64,000 bases of DNA from a bacterium (GTDB taxonomy: Bacteria > Actinomycetota > Acidimicrobiia > Acidimicrobiales > Bin134): NCBI GenBank assembly GCA_028819295.1, contig JAPPMA010000077.1, positions 54,080 through 118,079 on the forward strand, given 5' to 3'. Shown here piece after piece: positions 43,438 to 53,603 of this stretch (the first letter of the stretch is position 1; every line of letters begins with the position of its first letter). Made by a program: the position numbers and the translations under genes. Below the pieces are notes generated by a model. That model worked only from the letters and a program-made list of their open reading frames with translations. It was not told the DNA's origin and searched no databases.

Positions 43438-43529
43438 TCAGTAGAACGATATCCAGACCACTGTGCAGACGATAGTGGCGATGGCTCCGGCGCGAGCGCC
43501 TCCGCGAGCGATTCTCGGAAAGCGGTTCT
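43438..43529 (-). pseudogene. Start-less hydrophobic ORF tail beside the small peptide gene
   Basis: The minus-strand frame GARAGAIATIVCTVVWISFY ends at 43438 with a stop just before the ribosome site of the 44-aa ORF. It has no convincing start; upstream it enters the duplicated rnpB-side repeat. Its first part is probably missing or it never was a gene. Confidence 0.25.
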
Positions 43530-43620
43530 GGCCGGCTGGACCGATCTCAGATGCACGGGGATCGGCCGCGGCGGCCCAGGATGCGCTGAACGTCCAGGTT
43601 TCCGAGGAGGCGGGAGGACG

Positions 43621-43984
<364 letters not shown>

Positions 43985-44146
43985 CGTCGCCACCAGTCTG
44001 CCAGCCCCCTGGTCCCGAGGCGAGAGGGTTTTGGGGTATGCGCGTATAGACGCGTTCGGATGTCTCGAATCCTGGCAATCTGCTGGAGACGCGTGCCCTC
44101 AGACCACCCTCACCCCACGTTTCCGCGCCGGCTCAAGAAATTGCGA

Positions 44147-44249
44147 CCGGGAGTTCCGCGATGGGGCTGTCCGGATCGTGAACGAGACCGGCCGGGGGAT
44201 TGGGAAGGCGTGCTCGGTTCGTCTGGCCCGGGCAGAACTTGGGAGCTGA
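44147..44249 (+). pseudogene. IS3-type transposase OrfA fragment
   Basis: The frame reads REFRDGAVRIVNETGRGIGK and resembles the N-terminal helix-turn-helix of IS3-family OrfA (similar to EFRERAVRLVRETG). Only about 20 codons are recognisable before it diverges. It lies in the 318-bp gap between rnpB and the third toxin-antitoxin locus; the rest of the gap (43985-44146) shows nothing clear. Confidence 0.5.
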
Positions 44250-44261
44250 CCTGGCATAAAC

Positions 44262-44276
44262 GGCATAAGTTATGCC
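44262..44276. promoter_or_regulatory. Palindromic operator candidate of the third toxin-antitoxin locus
   Basis: GGCATAA-G-TTATGCC is a perfect 7-1-7 inverted repeat, with an extra half-site GGCATAAA at 44253-44260, 25 bp upstream of the antitoxin GTG. Confidence 0.6.
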
Positions 44277-44301
44277 ATGCCAGTAGTGCTATCCTGGTTC
44301 T

Positions 44302-44550
44302 GTGCGGACGATGATCATCCTTCCCGACCACCACCACGCCGAGGCCAAGCGCAAGGCCGCCCACGAGGGCGTCTCGCTTTCAGAGTACATTCGCCGCCTC
44401 GTGGCCAACGACTTGGGCCAGGCTGACGCCGCAACCGATCCGTCGATGGTGTTCGGACTGTTCGACAGTGGAGGATCCAAGATCGCCGACGGAAAACGAG
44501 CCATGATCAGCGAGGCGATCGACAAGCAGTTTGCCGCCAAGGGCCTCTGA
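44302..44550 (+). CDS. Ribbon-helix-helix antitoxin
   Basis: 82 aa from GTG 44302 (or ATG 44311). TMIILPDHHHAEAKRKAAHE then GVSLSEYIRRLVANDL is a ribbon-helix-helix DNA-binding domain; the tail (residues 45-82) should bind the PIN toxin. Shares the usual antitoxin-first order and a palindrome upstream. The PIN gene begins 3 bp after its stop. Confidence 0.85.
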   Translation: MRTMIILPDHHHAEAKRKAAHEGVSLSEYIRRLVANDLGQADAATDPSMVFGLFDSGGSKIADGKRAMISEAIDKQFAAKGL

Positions 44551-44553
44551 GCG

Positions 44554-44973
44554 GTGGCCCCGGTATTCGTGGATACCAGCATTTGGTACGCCGCAGCCGA
44601 CGCCGGCGACGCCCACCGCGATGTCGCCCAGGCGCTGCTCGCCGAACGCGCCGGGGCTCTGGTAACCAGCGACCTCGTTTTGGCCGAGTTGTGGAATCTG
44701 GTGGCCGCCCGTACCAACCACGCCAACGCCAATCGCGTTGTTGCCGCCATCGCATCGGGCGTAGCCCGGATCGAGTGCACAACCGGCGCTGACCTAAAGG
44801 CTGCCCAGGCGATGCTGGCCGACTACCCCGACCAATCGTTCTCCCTCACCGACCGCACAAGCTGGGCACTCATGGAGCGCCTGGCCATCACCCAAGCACT
44901 CGCCTTCGACGCCGACTTCCGCATACACCGCTACGGCCCCCACAAAACCCAAGCCTTCACAGTCCACCCCTAG
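44554..44973 (+). CDS. PIN-domain toxin (VapC family)
   Basis: 139 aa from GTG 44554. PVFVDTSIWYAAADAGDA (first Asp), TSDLVLAELWNLVA (Glu), FSLTDRTSWALMERL (Asp) and ALAFDADFRIH (last Asp) give a full PIN acid set, so RNase activity is plausible. Third PIN system in the window and the second that looks intact. Confidence 0.9.
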   Translation: MAPVFVDTSIWYAAADAGDAHRDVAQALLAERAGALVTSDLVLAELWNLVAARTNHANANRVVAAIASGVARIECTTGADLKAAQAMLADYPDQSFSLTDRTSWALMERLAITQALAFDADFRIHRYGPHKTQAFTVHP

Positions 44974-45286
44974 CACCTGAACCTCCGTGGCATGGCCGGT
45001 AGGGGCTTCCTGCACTGCTGTGCTTACCCGTTGTTGGGTTTGGGCGACTTCCAAGTCCGCCTGCTGCTGTCGGGGCTGGCCCGACAGGCCATCGCTGGCG
45101 GCGACACCCCCTGCCAGGCCGACGCCCTGAGGTGGAGCGACGTGCAGCGAATCGTAGAAACCGCCCACACACCCTGCCCGAATCAGCCCGCCGGGCGTCT
45201 GGAGACATGCGACCAAGCCCAGTGGCGCGCCGAATACGACATCGCAATTGGCAGGCGGCCAGAGTGCTTGAGCGGGCAGGGCCTTG
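44974..45286. other. Intergenic stretch with no recognisable gene
   Basis: 313 bp between the third toxin gene and the FGGY kinase. Open frames exist on both strands but lack start signals, codon pattern and recognisable motifs. A possible decayed gene cannot be excluded. Confidence 0.5.
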
Positions 45287-46726
45287 CTAGAGGCCGATGT
45301 CGGAGAGCTCGGGGTGCCAGCGGGCTGCCCGCTGCACTGCCTCGTGCCAGCGGTCGCGGTCCGCCGTGCCTTGCGGTTCCACCACCGCCCGGGGCGACCA
45401 GGAGTCGGCCACCTCCTGCCAGCTCGACCACTGGCCCAATGCGCGGCCGGCCAGCACCGCCGCGCCCAGGGCGGTGCCTTCGGGCACCGGGCACAACTCC
45501 ACGGTGCGGCCCAGGGTGTCGGCCAGTATCTGGTTGAACACCGGGTTCTGCGACATCCCTCCGTCCACCCGGATCCGCTCGATGCGATGGCCGCTGTCGG
45601 CCTCGGCGGCTTCGAGCAGATCGGCGGCGCGGTGGGCCACCCCCTCGAGCACCGCCCGCACGATGTGGGCTGCGGTGGCGCCCCCGGTGATGCCGAACAG
45701 CGCGGCCCGGGCGCCGAAGTCCCAGTAGGGGGTGCCCAGCCCGTACAGGGCCGGCACGTAAACCACCCCGCCGGCGTCGGCCACGCTGCCGGCCAGCTCG
45801 GTCGACTCGGCCGCGTCGCCCAGCAGCCCCACGTCGTCGATCAGCCAGCTCATGTTCGACCCGGCGGCGATCATAAAGGCCTCCACGCCCCACACGATGG
45901 CCCCGTGCTCCTGCCAGGCCACGATGGGGAACGTGCCCCGGTCGCTGCGCTTGTCGGCAATGGGCCTTCCTGGGCCTGTGTACACATCCAAGAAGGCCCC
46001 GGTGCCGAAGGTGAGCTTGGCCAACCCCTCGAGCACACAGCGCTGCCCGATCAGCGACGACTGCTGATCGCCGATGATCCCGGCGATCGGCGGCGACCCC
46101 GGCAGGGCGGTGGCGGCGCCCACCACCCCGGTGGAGTCCACGATCTCGGGCAGGCAGGCGGGGGGAACGCCGAGCCGGTCGACGATCTCGTCTGACCAAC
46201 CGCTGCCGTCATCGGCCAGCATTCCGCTCATGGCGGCATTGGAGGGGTCCACCACATGATGGGCGCCTTGCGAGAGGCACCACACCGTCCAGGTGTCCAC
46301 GGTGCCGAAGCACAGGTCGCGGCTCCGGTCGGGGTCGTGGTGCTCCAGCAGCCAGGCCAGCTTGGTGGCCGACTCGTTGGGCACCATCTCCAGGCCCTCG
46401 GCCTGCCATGCCAGGCACTCGCCGACGGTGCGGAGGTCCTGCCAGCCCAGCGCCGGTCCCACCGGCTCGCCGGTTCTGCGGTCCCACACCATGGCGGTTC
46501 CCCGCTGGTTGGTCACGGCCACAGCATCCACGCCCCCCACCTCTTGGATCACCTCGGCGGCCGACCGGAGTATGACCGCGGCCATCTCGTTGGCGTCGAA
46601 CTCCACCAGTCCGGGCTCGGGCATGTCGGGCGGGGTGCGCTCCTGGCGGAAGCAGATCACCCGGTGTCCATCGGTCACCGCCGAGCGGATGCTGCTGGTG
46701 CCCACGTCGATGACGCAGATGTTCAT
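45287..46726 (-). CDS. FGGY-family carbohydrate kinase (glycerol kinase-like)
   Basis: 479 aa. ICVIDVGTSSIRSAVTD (phosphate-1 loop), AVAVTNQRGTAMVWDRRTGE, KLTFGTGAFLDVYTG and IRVDGGMSQNPVFNQILADT (adenosine loop) are FGGY features; ITNQR-type text suggests glycerol kinase kin. Specificity is uncertain because the actinobacterial FGGY group is diverse. Divergent from trpD by 21 bp. Confidence 0.87.
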   Translation of the reverse strand: MNICVIDVGTSSIRSAVTDGHRVICFRQERTPPDMPEPGLVEFDANEMAAVILRSAAEVIQEVGGVDAVAVTNQRGTAMVWDRRTGEPVGPALGWQDLRTVGECLAWQAEGLEMVPNESATKLAWLLEHHDPDRSRDLCFGTVDTWTVWCLSQGAHHVVDPSNAAMSGMLADDGSGWSDEIVDRLGVPPACLPEIVDSTGVVGAATALPGSPPIAGIIGDQQSSLIGQRCVLEGLAKLTFGTGAFLDVYTGPGRPIADKRSDRGTFPIVAWQEHGAIVWGVEAFMIAAGSNMSWLIDDVGLLGDAAESTELAGSVADAGGVVYVPALYGLGTPYWDFGARAALFGITGGATAAHIVRAVLEGVAHRAADLLEAAEADSGHRIERIRVDGGMSQNPVFNQILADTLGRTVELCPVPEGTALGAAVLAGRALGQWSSWQEVADSWSPRAVVEPQGTADRDRWHEAVQRAARWHPELSDIGL

Positions 46727-46747
46727 GAAAGAGATTGTGGCAGGGTG

Positions 46748-47830
46748 ATGACGATAGTCCACACTATGACGATGAGTCTGGGCCGGTACGGGGGATGGGC
46801 GGGGATATTCCGGCAGCTGGCCGGGGGCGGCAGCCTCGAGGCCGATGCCGCCAATGCGGCCATGACCGAAATTTTGGACGGTGAGGCGACGTCGGCGCAG
46901 ATCGCCGGGTTCGTGATGGCCCTGCGGACCAAGGGAGAGACATCAGAAGAGCTGGCAGGACTCCTGTCGGCCATGCGGGCGGCTGCGGAGACGGTCCCGT
47001 TGGACGCCGCAGGCCTCGGGCTCATCGACACCTGCGGCACCGGCGGCGACAACAGCGGCAGCATCAATGTGTCCACCGCGGCGGCGCTGGTGGCCGTGGG
47101 CGCGGGGGCCAGAGTGTGCAAGCACGGAAACCGCTCCGCCTCTTCCCAATGCGGCTCTGCCGACGTGCTGGAGGCGCTGGGCGCGGTCATCGACCTCGGC
47201 CCCGAGGGTGTGGCCCATTGTGTGAGCGAGGTCGGATTCGGATTCTGCCTGGCCCCCCGCTTTCACCCGGCCATGCGCCACGCGGGGCCGGCCCGCCGAG
47301 AGCTGGCCGTGGCCACGGTGTTCAACTTCCTCGGCCCGCTGGCCAACCCGGCCGGGGTCAGGCGGCAGTTGGTGGGCGTCAGCGACCGGGCGATGGCCGA
47401 GATCATGCTTGAGGTGCTGGCCGCCACCGGTTCAGAGCGGGCCATGATCGCGCACGGCCACGACGGTTTGGACGAGCTGTCGACTACCGGGCCGACCGAC
47501 GTGTGGGAGCTGCGGGACGGAAACACCCATCGCCACACGGTGGACCCCGCGGCCCTCGATCTGAGGCCGGCGAAAGCTGAGGATCTGGTGGGCGGGGATG
47601 CGGCCGTCAACGCCGACTGCCTGCGGCGGGTGCTCGACGGCCAGCCGGGCCCGCACCGGGACATCGTGGTGCTCAACGCCGCCGCCGCTCTGGTGGTGGC
47701 CGATGTGTCCGACTCGCTGGAGCATGGGCTGGAGGCGGCCGCTGCGTCCATAGACCGCGGCCGGGCCGACGAGGCCCTTGATGGGTTTGTGGCCGCCTCC
47801 AATGACGTCGGCGCCGAGGAGCAGCGGTGA
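46748..47830 (+). CDS. trpD: Anthranilate phosphoribosyltransferase
   Basis: 360 aa. GLIDTCGTGGDNSGSINVST and VCKHGNRSASSQCGSADVLE are the PRPP- and anthranilate-binding signatures. Second step of tryptophan synthesis (anthranilate to PRA). Isolated from other trp genes here. ATG 46748 is chosen; later ATGs at 46766 and 46772 are also possible. Stop overlaps the next gene's GTG. Confidence 0.95.
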   Translation: MTIVHTMTMSLGRYGGWAGIFRQLAGGGSLEADAANAAMTEILDGEATSAQIAGFVMALRTKGETSEELAGLLSAMRAAAETVPLDAAGLGLIDTCGTGGDNSGSINVSTAAALVAVGAGARVCKHGNRSASSQCGSADVLEALGAVIDLGPEGVAHCVSEVGFGFCLAPRFHPAMRHAGPARRELAVATVFNFLGPLANPAGVRRQLVGVSDRAMAEIMLEVLAATGSERAMIAHGHDGLDELSTTGPTDVWELRDGNTHRHTVDPAALDLRPAKAEDLVGGDAAVNADCLRRVLDGQPGPHRDIVVLNAAAALVVADVSDSLEHGLEAAAASIDRGRADEALDGFVAASNDVGAEEQR

Positions 47831-49125
47831 AACCGGGGGATAGTCCGACCACAGAACAACTGAGAGCAGTGCTCATGCAGGCGGTGGAGGTCGCTCGGGC
47901 CGGGCAGAGGGAGAAGCCCCCGATAGACCCGCCCGCACGGTTGAAGCAGGTCTTGACGTTCAAGAAGTTCACCGAGCGGGCCATGGGCCAAGTGCGCGAG
48001 GCGGTGGAATCCGACGAGGAGTTCCGAGGGCGGGTGGTCGGCGCCACCGCCGAAACCGATGTGGGCCGGGTCGGCTGGCTTTGGCTGACTCGCCCTGACG
48101 GGTGGGAGCAGGAGTCGGCCGAGTTGGCCGCGGCGGCCCAGCGCGAATCGGAAATGGCTGCTTGCGCCCAGAGAACCCAAGAGCTGGTGCAGCGGCTCCA
48201 ACGGGCTGAAGCGGCCAAGAAAAAGGCCGACACTCAGCGGGACAAGGCCGGCCGGGAGCGGGACGAGGCCCGGATTGAGGCCGCCCAAGCCCGCACCGAG
48301 GTCCGTCGGGCTGAAGAGGAAGCGCAGAGGCTGGTCGCCGAATTGGATCAGGCGAGGGACGCCCTCGATGCCGCCGAGAGCACCTTGGCCCGGTCCCAGC
48401 GCAAGCAGACCCGCACCGACGAGAAGCTCAGGAGCGCTCTCGCCCAAGTCGACGGGTTGAAGAGGCAGCTCAGGGACTCCCGCGAGCAGCACAGTGAGGA
48501 GGTCAGCAGCCTCAAGGCGCGCTTGGCCGCCGCCGAGGACGAGGTGGCCATGGCCCGGGAGGCCGGATTCGAGCCCCCGTCCGAGCCTGAGCCCAAGCCC
48601 GCGCCGCCCCCGCCCACCAAGCGCACGCCCGTCCCCATGCCTGGCGGGCTGCTCAACGACACCCCGGAAGCGGCGGAATACCTGCTTCGACAGGTGTCCG
48701 AGGTGGTGGTGCTGGTGGACGGCTACAACGTGACCTTCAAGAACTGGGAGAAGCTGCCCGTGCAGAAGCAGCGACGCCGGTTTCTCCAAAAGATGGAGGA
48801 GTTGAGCGCCCGGTACCCGGCCGCGGAGTTCGTGGTGGTGTTCGACGGCACCGAGACCGACTACGACTACATCTCCACCACTGCCCGCTCCCTCGGGGTG
48901 ACCGTCCGGTTCTCCCAGCCAGGGGTGACCGCCGACGACTACATCATCGACCAGTGCGAGTCGTATCCGCTGTGGCGACACCTGGTGGTGGTGTCCGAGG
49001 ACAACGAGGTCCGCGAGCGGGCCCGAGACCGGGGCGCCAACCTCGTCCATCCCCGCAAGCTGCTGGAGATCATGGGCCTAGAGGTGGAAGACCCCGATGG
49101 CTGGACGGGATTCGGAGACCGGTGA
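47827..49125 (+). CDS. NYN-domain (YacP-like) nuclease with N-terminal coiled coil
   Basis: 432 aa. The N-terminal ~270 residues are a charged alpha-helical/coiled-coil region; a Pro-rich linker (PKPAPPPPTKRTPVP) leads to the NYN domain, where VVLVDGYNVTFKNWEKLP, FVVVFDGTETDYDYIS, VTADDYIIDQCES and LVVVSEDNEVRERA hold the conserved Asp residues. YacP proteins are RNases in RNA decay or rRNA processing. GTG start overlaps the trpD stop. Confidence 0.88.
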   Translation: MKPGDSPTTEQLRAVLMQAVEVARAGQREKPPIDPPARLKQVLTFKKFTERAMGQVREAVESDEEFRGRVVGATAETDVGRVGWLWLTRPDGWEQESAELAAAAQRESEMAACAQRTQELVQRLQRAEAAKKKADTQRDKAGRERDEARIEAAQARTEVRRAEEEAQRLVAELDQARDALDAAESTLARSQRKQTRTDEKLRSALAQVDGLKRQLRDSREQHSEEVSSLKARLAAAEDEVAMAREAGFEPPSEPEPKPAPPPPTKRTPVPMPGGLLNDTPEAAEYLLRQVSEVVVLVDGYNVTFKNWEKLPVQKQRRRFLQKMEELSARYPAAEFVVVFDGTETDYDYISTTARSLGVTVRFSQPGVTADDYIIDQCESYPLWRHLVVVSEDNEVRERARDRGANLVHPRKLLEIMGLEVEDPDGWTGFGDR

Positions 49126-50216
49126 GCGCCATCAGCGCCGATGAGGTGATCACCGCTGGTTTGACGGCTGGGCTCGACGCCGTCGGAATAGCCCCGGCCG
49201 AGCCGTTCGAGTTTACCCGCGCCACCCTGGTGGAACGGCGGGAGCAGGGCCTGCACGCGGGCATGGCGTTCACCTATCGGAACCCCGACCGCTCCACCGA
49301 CCCGGGCCGAGCGGTGAGCGGCGCCCGATCCCTGGTGGTTGGAGCGCTCGGCTATCGGCGCGCCCCCTCAGCACGGCCCGACCGGGCCGCGGGCCGGGTG
49401 GCCGCCTACGCCCGCCGAGACCACTATGCGGAGCTGCGGAGCGCCCTCAGCCAAGTTGCCGATCTGCTTCGCGGCGCCGGGCACAACGCCGAAGTCGTCG
49501 CCGATGACAACGCCTTGGTGGACCGGGAGGCGGCCTACAGGGCCGGGCTGGGCTGGTACGGCAAGAACAGCAACATCCTGCTTCCGGGGAAGGGGAGCTG
49601 GTTCGTGCTGGGATCGGTGATAACCACCGCTGAGCTGGATTCGTCGACCCCGGTTCCCGACCAGTGCGGGCCGTGTCGCCGCTGCCTGGACGGCTGCCCG
49701 ACGGGGGCGATCGTGGCGCCCGGCGTCGTGGACGCCCGGCGGTGCCTGGCGTGGCTGGTGCAGGCCGACGGAGACTTCCCCCTCGAGTTCCGCGAGGCGC
49801 TGGGCGACCGCATCTACGGCTGCGACGACTGCCAGGAGGTGTGCCCGCCCAACCGGCAGGCCGAGTCGAGCAGCACCAGCACCAGAACAGGGGACGGCGA
49901 CCTGGAAGACGAAACCGCTTGGGTGGACCTCGTGGAGCTGCTGGAGCTGGACGACGACGAGCTGATGGCCCGCTACGGCCGCTGGTACATCCCCCGGCGC
50001 GATCCCCGCTATGTGCGGCGCAACGCGCTGGTGGCGCTGGGGAACTCCAGGCGGGGCGCCGACCCCGAGGTGGTTGGCGCCATAGGCCGCTATCTGGCCG
50101 ATCCCGACCCCATGCTGGTGCGCCACGCAGAATGGGCCGCTCGTCGCCTTGGCATAGCCCCGGCCGAGCCGGTCGCCGCCCGCCGCCTCGGCGCGGGCGC
50201 GGCGGCGCCGGTTTGA
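49122..50216 (+). CDS. queG: Epoxyqueuosine reductase
   Basis: 364 aa from GTG 49122 (overlapping the NYN gene stop). Fe-S ligands are in CGPCRRCLDGCPTGAI and CDDCQEVCPPN, typical of QueG, and the N-terminal AGLDAVGIAPAEPFEF is the cobalamin-binding part. It reduces epoxyqueuosine to queuosine in tRNA wobble bases. The C-terminal HEAT-like end (RNALVALGNSRRGADPEVVG) is also present. An upstream extension to 48954 is a shadow. Confidence 0.93.
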   Translation: MSAISADEVITAGLTAGLDAVGIAPAEPFEFTRATLVERREQGLHAGMAFTYRNPDRSTDPGRAVSGARSLVVGALGYRRAPSARPDRAAGRVAAYARRDHYAELRSALSQVADLLRGAGHNAEVVADDNALVDREAAYRAGLGWYGKNSNILLPGKGSWFVLGSVITTAELDSSTPVPDQCGPCRRCLDGCPTGAIVAPGVVDARRCLAWLVQADGDFPLEFREALGDRIYGCDDCQEVCPPNRQAESSSTSTRTGDGDLEDETAWVDLVELLELDDDELMARYGRWYIPRRDPRYVRRNALVALGNSRRGADPEVVGAIGRYLADPDPMLVRHAEWAARRLGIAPAEPVAARRLGAGAAAPV

Positions 50217-50219
50217 GCA

Positions 50220-51362
50220 ATGGCCCGGCACTTGTTGGTCACCAACGACTATCCTCCCAAGCTCGGGGGCATCCAGAACTACCTGTGGGAGCTGTGGCGC
50301 CGGCTGCCTCCAGACGATGTCTGCGTGCTGACCCGATCCCATCCCGGAGACTCGGAATGGGACGCCCGACAAGACCACCGGATCGTCCGCTCTCCCCGCC
50401 AGTTCCTCCTTCCCACCCCCGATATGGCCGAAGAGATCACCGAGTTGGCTGCCGATGTGGGCGCGGAGCTGGTTCTCTATGACCCCGCCGTTCCCTTGGG
50501 CGCCCTCGCTCCCCGCCTGCCCCACCCCTATGGCGTGATCCTCCACGGCGCCGAGGTGACCGTGCCCGGACGACTGCCGGGCGCCAAGCAGATCCTGGCC
50601 CGAGTGCTGCGCGGCGCGCGGGTGGTGGTCGCCGCCGGGCGGTACTCGGTGGTCGAGGCCGAGAGGGCCGCGGGGGGACCTCTGCCCGCGGTCATCGTGC
50701 CCCCCGGCGTGGACATCGAGCGTTTCAAGCCGCTGGATGCAGCCCGGCGGCGCGAAGCCCGCCTTCGGTTCGGGCTGCCCGTGAACGCACCGGTGGTGGT
50801 GTCGATCAGCCGGCTGGTTCCTCGCAAGGGCATGGACATGCTCATCGCGGCAACGGCCCGCCTGGCCAACCGGCATCCCGGGCTCACCCTGGCGGTGGCC
50901 GGGGCCGGGCGCGACCGGGCTCGGCTGGACCGCCTCATCGGACGGGCCGGTGCGCCCGCCCGCCTGCTCGACCGGGTGGCCGACTCTGATTTGCCCGACC
51001 TCTACGGCTGCGCCGACGTGTTCGCCATGATGTGCCGCCAGCGCTGGGGAGGCTTGGAGCAGGAGGGATTCGGCATTGTGTTCTTGGAGGCCGCCGCGGC
51101 CGGGGTGCCGCAACTGGCCGGAGACAGCGGCGGCGCCGCCGAGGCGGTGGAGCACGGAAGGACCGGCCTGGTGGTGGACAGGCCCAGCCATCGCGATGCG
51201 GTTACCGCCACCTTGGACGCCCTGCTGTCGGACCGGGTCCGCCTTCAGCAGATGGGGCTGGAGAGCCGGTTGCGGGCCGTGGCCGAGTTCTCCTATGACC
51301 ACATGACCGAACGGCTCCGAACCGTGATCGCCGAGGTCGTCGCACGGGGAAAGAGCCGCTGA
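50220..51362 (+). CDS. GT4 glycosyltransferase, PimB-like mannosyltransferase
   Basis: 380 aa. VTNDYPPKLGGIQNYLWELW, a donor-site VSISRLVPRKGMDMLIAA, VADSDLPDLYGCADVFAMM and EGFGIVFLEAAAAGVPQLAG are GT-B features. In actinobacteria this type adds mannose to phosphatidylinositol. Overlaps the next gene's ATG. Acceptor not determinable from sequence. Confidence 0.9.
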   Translation: MARHLLVTNDYPPKLGGIQNYLWELWRRLPPDDVCVLTRSHPGDSEWDARQDHRIVRSPRQFLLPTPDMAEEITELAADVGAELVLYDPAVPLGALAPRLPHPYGVILHGAEVTVPGRLPGAKQILARVLRGARVVVAAGRYSVVEAERAAGGPLPAVIVPPGVDIERFKPLDAARRREARLRFGLPVNAPVVVSISRLVPRKGMDMLIAATARLANRHPGLTLAVAGAGRDRARLDRLIGRAGAPARLLDRVADSDLPDLYGCADVFAMMCRQRWGGLEQEGFGIVFLEAAAAGVPQLAGDSGGAAEAVEHGRTGLVVDRPSHRDAVTATLDALLSDRVRLQQMGLESRLRAVAEFSYDHMTERLRTVIAEVVARGKSR

Positions 51363-51862
51363 TGGTGTGGGCCGAGCGCCTGGTTCCCCCGGGAGTCGAG
51401 GGCCGGGATCTGCTTCGGTGGTGTTGGGCGGGAACCGCGGTGTTCGCTGCGGTGGCCGTGGGGGCCGCGGTCTACCCCGGCCCGATGGCCTTTCCCATTG
51501 CCGTGGTGTCGCTCGGCATGCTGGCGGCAGGGTGCGCGGCCATGCTCTGGGCCTTCCGGCGGGCATTGCACCGCAGCCGCTACGAGCTGATCGGCGTGGG
51601 CGGACTGTATTTTCTGGCCGGCTGCGCTCCCCGCTCAGTGCAGGCTTCGATGATGGCCGCGCTGGCCGCCGAGGTGGTCGTGGCGCTGGCCGCAGCCTCC
51701 GTTCGCCCGTTTACCGCCTCGGCATTCGGTATCCTGGTGCCTGTCTATGCGCTGGGCTTGTCCGGCGCATGGGGGGCCAGGCACGGGAGGTTCCCGGCTC
51801 GGCCCTTCGACACCAATATCTCAGAACTCGGCGATCCCAGCAGGAACGGTGACGATGTTTGA
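51362..51862 (+). CDS. Integral membrane protein of unknown function
   Basis: 166 aa with about four helices (TAVFAAVAVGAAVYPGPMAF, MLAAGCAAMLWAFRRAL and others). Its ATG overlaps the transferase stop (TGATG), and its end overlaps the next start by 8 bp, so the three genes form a tight unit. No family recognised; a lipid-linked role would fit. Confidence 0.8.
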   Translation: MVWAERLVPPGVEGRDLLRWCWAGTAVFAAVAVGAAVYPGPMAFPIAVVSLGMLAAGCAAMLWAFRRALHRSRYELIGVGGLYFLAGCAPRSVQASMMAALAAEVVVALAAASVRPFTASAFGILVPVYALGLSGAWGARHGRFPARPFDTNISELGDPSRNGDDV

Positions 51863-52316
51863 CCAGGCCACCAAGAGCATTTCCATCGAGGCGTCGCCCC
51901 AGCGGTGTTTCGACGTGGTGTGCGATTTCGAGTCGTATCCCCAATGGGCCACCGAGGTGAAGCAGGCCGAGGTGGTTCGGCGCGACGACGACGGCCGGGG
52001 CGGTTTGGTGTCGTTTCGGGCCGCGGCCATGGGGCGCAGCACCAACTACATGCTGGAGTACTACTACGGGTCCAATCCGCTGCGGGTTTCCTGGCGGTTG
52101 GTGCAAGGCGATCTGACCCGGCGGCTCGACGGGGAGTACTGCTTCAACCCGGTGCCCGGCGAGCCGAACCGCACGGAGGTCACCTACCACCTCGCCGTCC
52201 AGATGGTGATGCCCCTGCCCGGGTTCGTGAAGCGCCGGGCCGAGGCCCGCATCATGCAGACCGCGCTGGAAGACCTGCGCCGCCGGGCCGAATCAGGCGC
52301 CGGGAAACCTTCATAG
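51855..52316 (+). CDS. SRPBCC (START-like) family protein
   Basis: 153 aa from ATG 51855. [20 protein letters not shown] and [20 protein letters not shown] are the usual start of the polyketide-cyclase/dehydrase-like lipid-binding fold. Function unknown; likely binds a hydrophobic ligand. Overlaps the membrane-protein gene by 8 bp. Confidence 0.9.
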   Translation: MFDQATKSISIEASPQRCFDVVCDFESYPQWATEVKQAEVVRRDDDGRGGLVSFRAAAMGRSTNYMLEYYYGSNPLRVSWRLVQGDLTRRLDGEYCFNPVPGEPNRTEVTYHLAVQMVMPLPGFVKRRAEARIMQTALEDLRRRAESGAGKPS

Positions 52317-52347
52317 AAACGCCCGGCGGGGGGAGTACATTGGGGCT

Positions 52348-53526
52348 GTGGAGTTCCGCCGGATCAACAACCTGCCCCCGTATGTCTTCACCATCATCAA
52401 CGACTTGAAGGTGGAGGGCCGCCGGGCCGGCCACGACATCATCGACCTGGGGTTCGGCAATCCCGACCTCCCCTCGCCGCCGGTCGCAGTGGAGAAGCTG
52501 GCGGAGGCGGCCCAGAACCCCCGCAATCACCGCTATTCGGCCAGCAGGGGCATTCCCAAGCTGCGGGAGGCCGTTTCCGGGTACTACGCCCGCCGGTTCG
52601 GGGTGTATCTCGATCCCGACACCGAGGTGATCAACACCATCGGGGCCAAGGAGGGGCTCTCCCACCTCATGTGGACCCTGCTTCAGCCCGGCGACGCGGC
52701 CCTGGTTCCCTCCCCGTCCTATCCGATCCATCTGTATGCCCCGCTGTTTGCCGGCGCCGAGGTGCGCGAGATCCCCCTGAGCACGGGAACCGATTTCTTC
52801 GCCACCATGCAGGAGCGCTGGCAGTACTCCTGGCCCAAGCCCCGCATCATCGTGCTGTCGTTTCCCCACAACCCCACCACCACCTGTGTGGACCTGGAGT
52901 TCATGGCCGGCGTGGTGGCCTTTGCCAAAGAGCACGATGTGCTGCTGGTCCACGATTTCGCCTACGCCGACCTGGGCTACGACGGCTACCTCCCGCCGTC
53001 CATAATGCAGGTAGAGGGGGCCAAAGATGTGGCGGTGGAGTTCTACTCCATGACCAAGTCATTCTCCATGGCCGGCTGGCGGGTGGCGTTCATGGTCGGC
53101 AATCCCCGAGTAGTGGCCGCGCTGGCCAAGCTCAAGTCGTATCTCGACTACGGCACGTTCCAGCCCATCCAGATCGCGGCCACGGTGACGTTGAACGAGG
53201 CGCCGGGCCATCCCAAAGAAGTGTGCGACATCTACCAGAGCCGCCGGGATGCCCTGTGCTCCGGGCTGAACCGCATGGGTTGGGAGGTGGCGCCGCCCAA
53301 GGGGACCATGTTCATGTGGGCTGAGATCCCCGAGCCCTACCGCGAGATGGGGTCGGTGGAGTTCGCCTCCTGGCTGGTTCGAGACGCCCGGGTGGCGGTG
53401 TCTCCCGGCGTGGGCTTCGGCCCCGGCGGGGAGGGCCATGTGCGGTTCGCCCTCATCGAGAACGAGCAGCGCACCGCTCAGGCTGTCCGCCAGCTTCGCC
53501 AGACGCTGACCAAGCTGGATTCGTAG
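52348..53526 (+). CDS. Class I/II aminotransferase (alanine/aspartate type)
   Basis: 392 aa from GTG 52348. The PLP lysine is in [34 protein letters not shown] and [12 protein letters not shown] are class I markers. Similar to AlaC-type alanine/valine transaminases. Last gene of the 46,748-53,526 plus-strand run. Substrate inferred from the fold only. Confidence 0.92.
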   Translation: MEFRRINNLPPYVFTIINDLKVEGRRAGHDIIDLGFGNPDLPSPPVAVEKLAEAAQNPRNHRYSASRGIPKLREAVSGYYARRFGVYLDPDTEVINTIGAKEGLSHLMWTLLQPGDAALVPSPSYPIHLYAPLFAGAEVREIPLSTGTDFFATMQERWQYSWPKPRIIVLSFPHNPTTTCVDLEFMAGVVAFAKEHDVLLVHDFAYADLGYDGYLPPSIMQVEGAKDVAVEFYSMTKSFSMAGWRVAFMVGNPRVVAALAKLKSYLDYGTFQPIQIAATVTLNEAPGHPKEVCDIYQSRRDALCSGLNRMGWEVAPPKGTMFMWAEIPEPYREMGSVEFASWLVRDARVAVSPGVGFGPGGEGHVRFALIENEQRTAQAVRQLRQTLTKLDS

Positions 53527-53603
53527 CTTTCGATGGGAGTCGGGGTGCTGAATGCCGGTGAGCCGGGCGCAGCTGGATTTCGGCCCGGGCCGGAGCATTC
53601 CCT

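Noticed and set aside
47263..49050. A 595-aa minus-strand open frame opposite trpD and the NYN gene
   Set aside because: Shadow of two clear genes; no motifs of its own.
49368..51566. A 732-aa minus-strand open frame opposite the QueG and glycosyltransferase genes
   Set aside because: It lies antisense to two well-recognised genes with family motifs; high-GC shadow frame without any recognisable motif.
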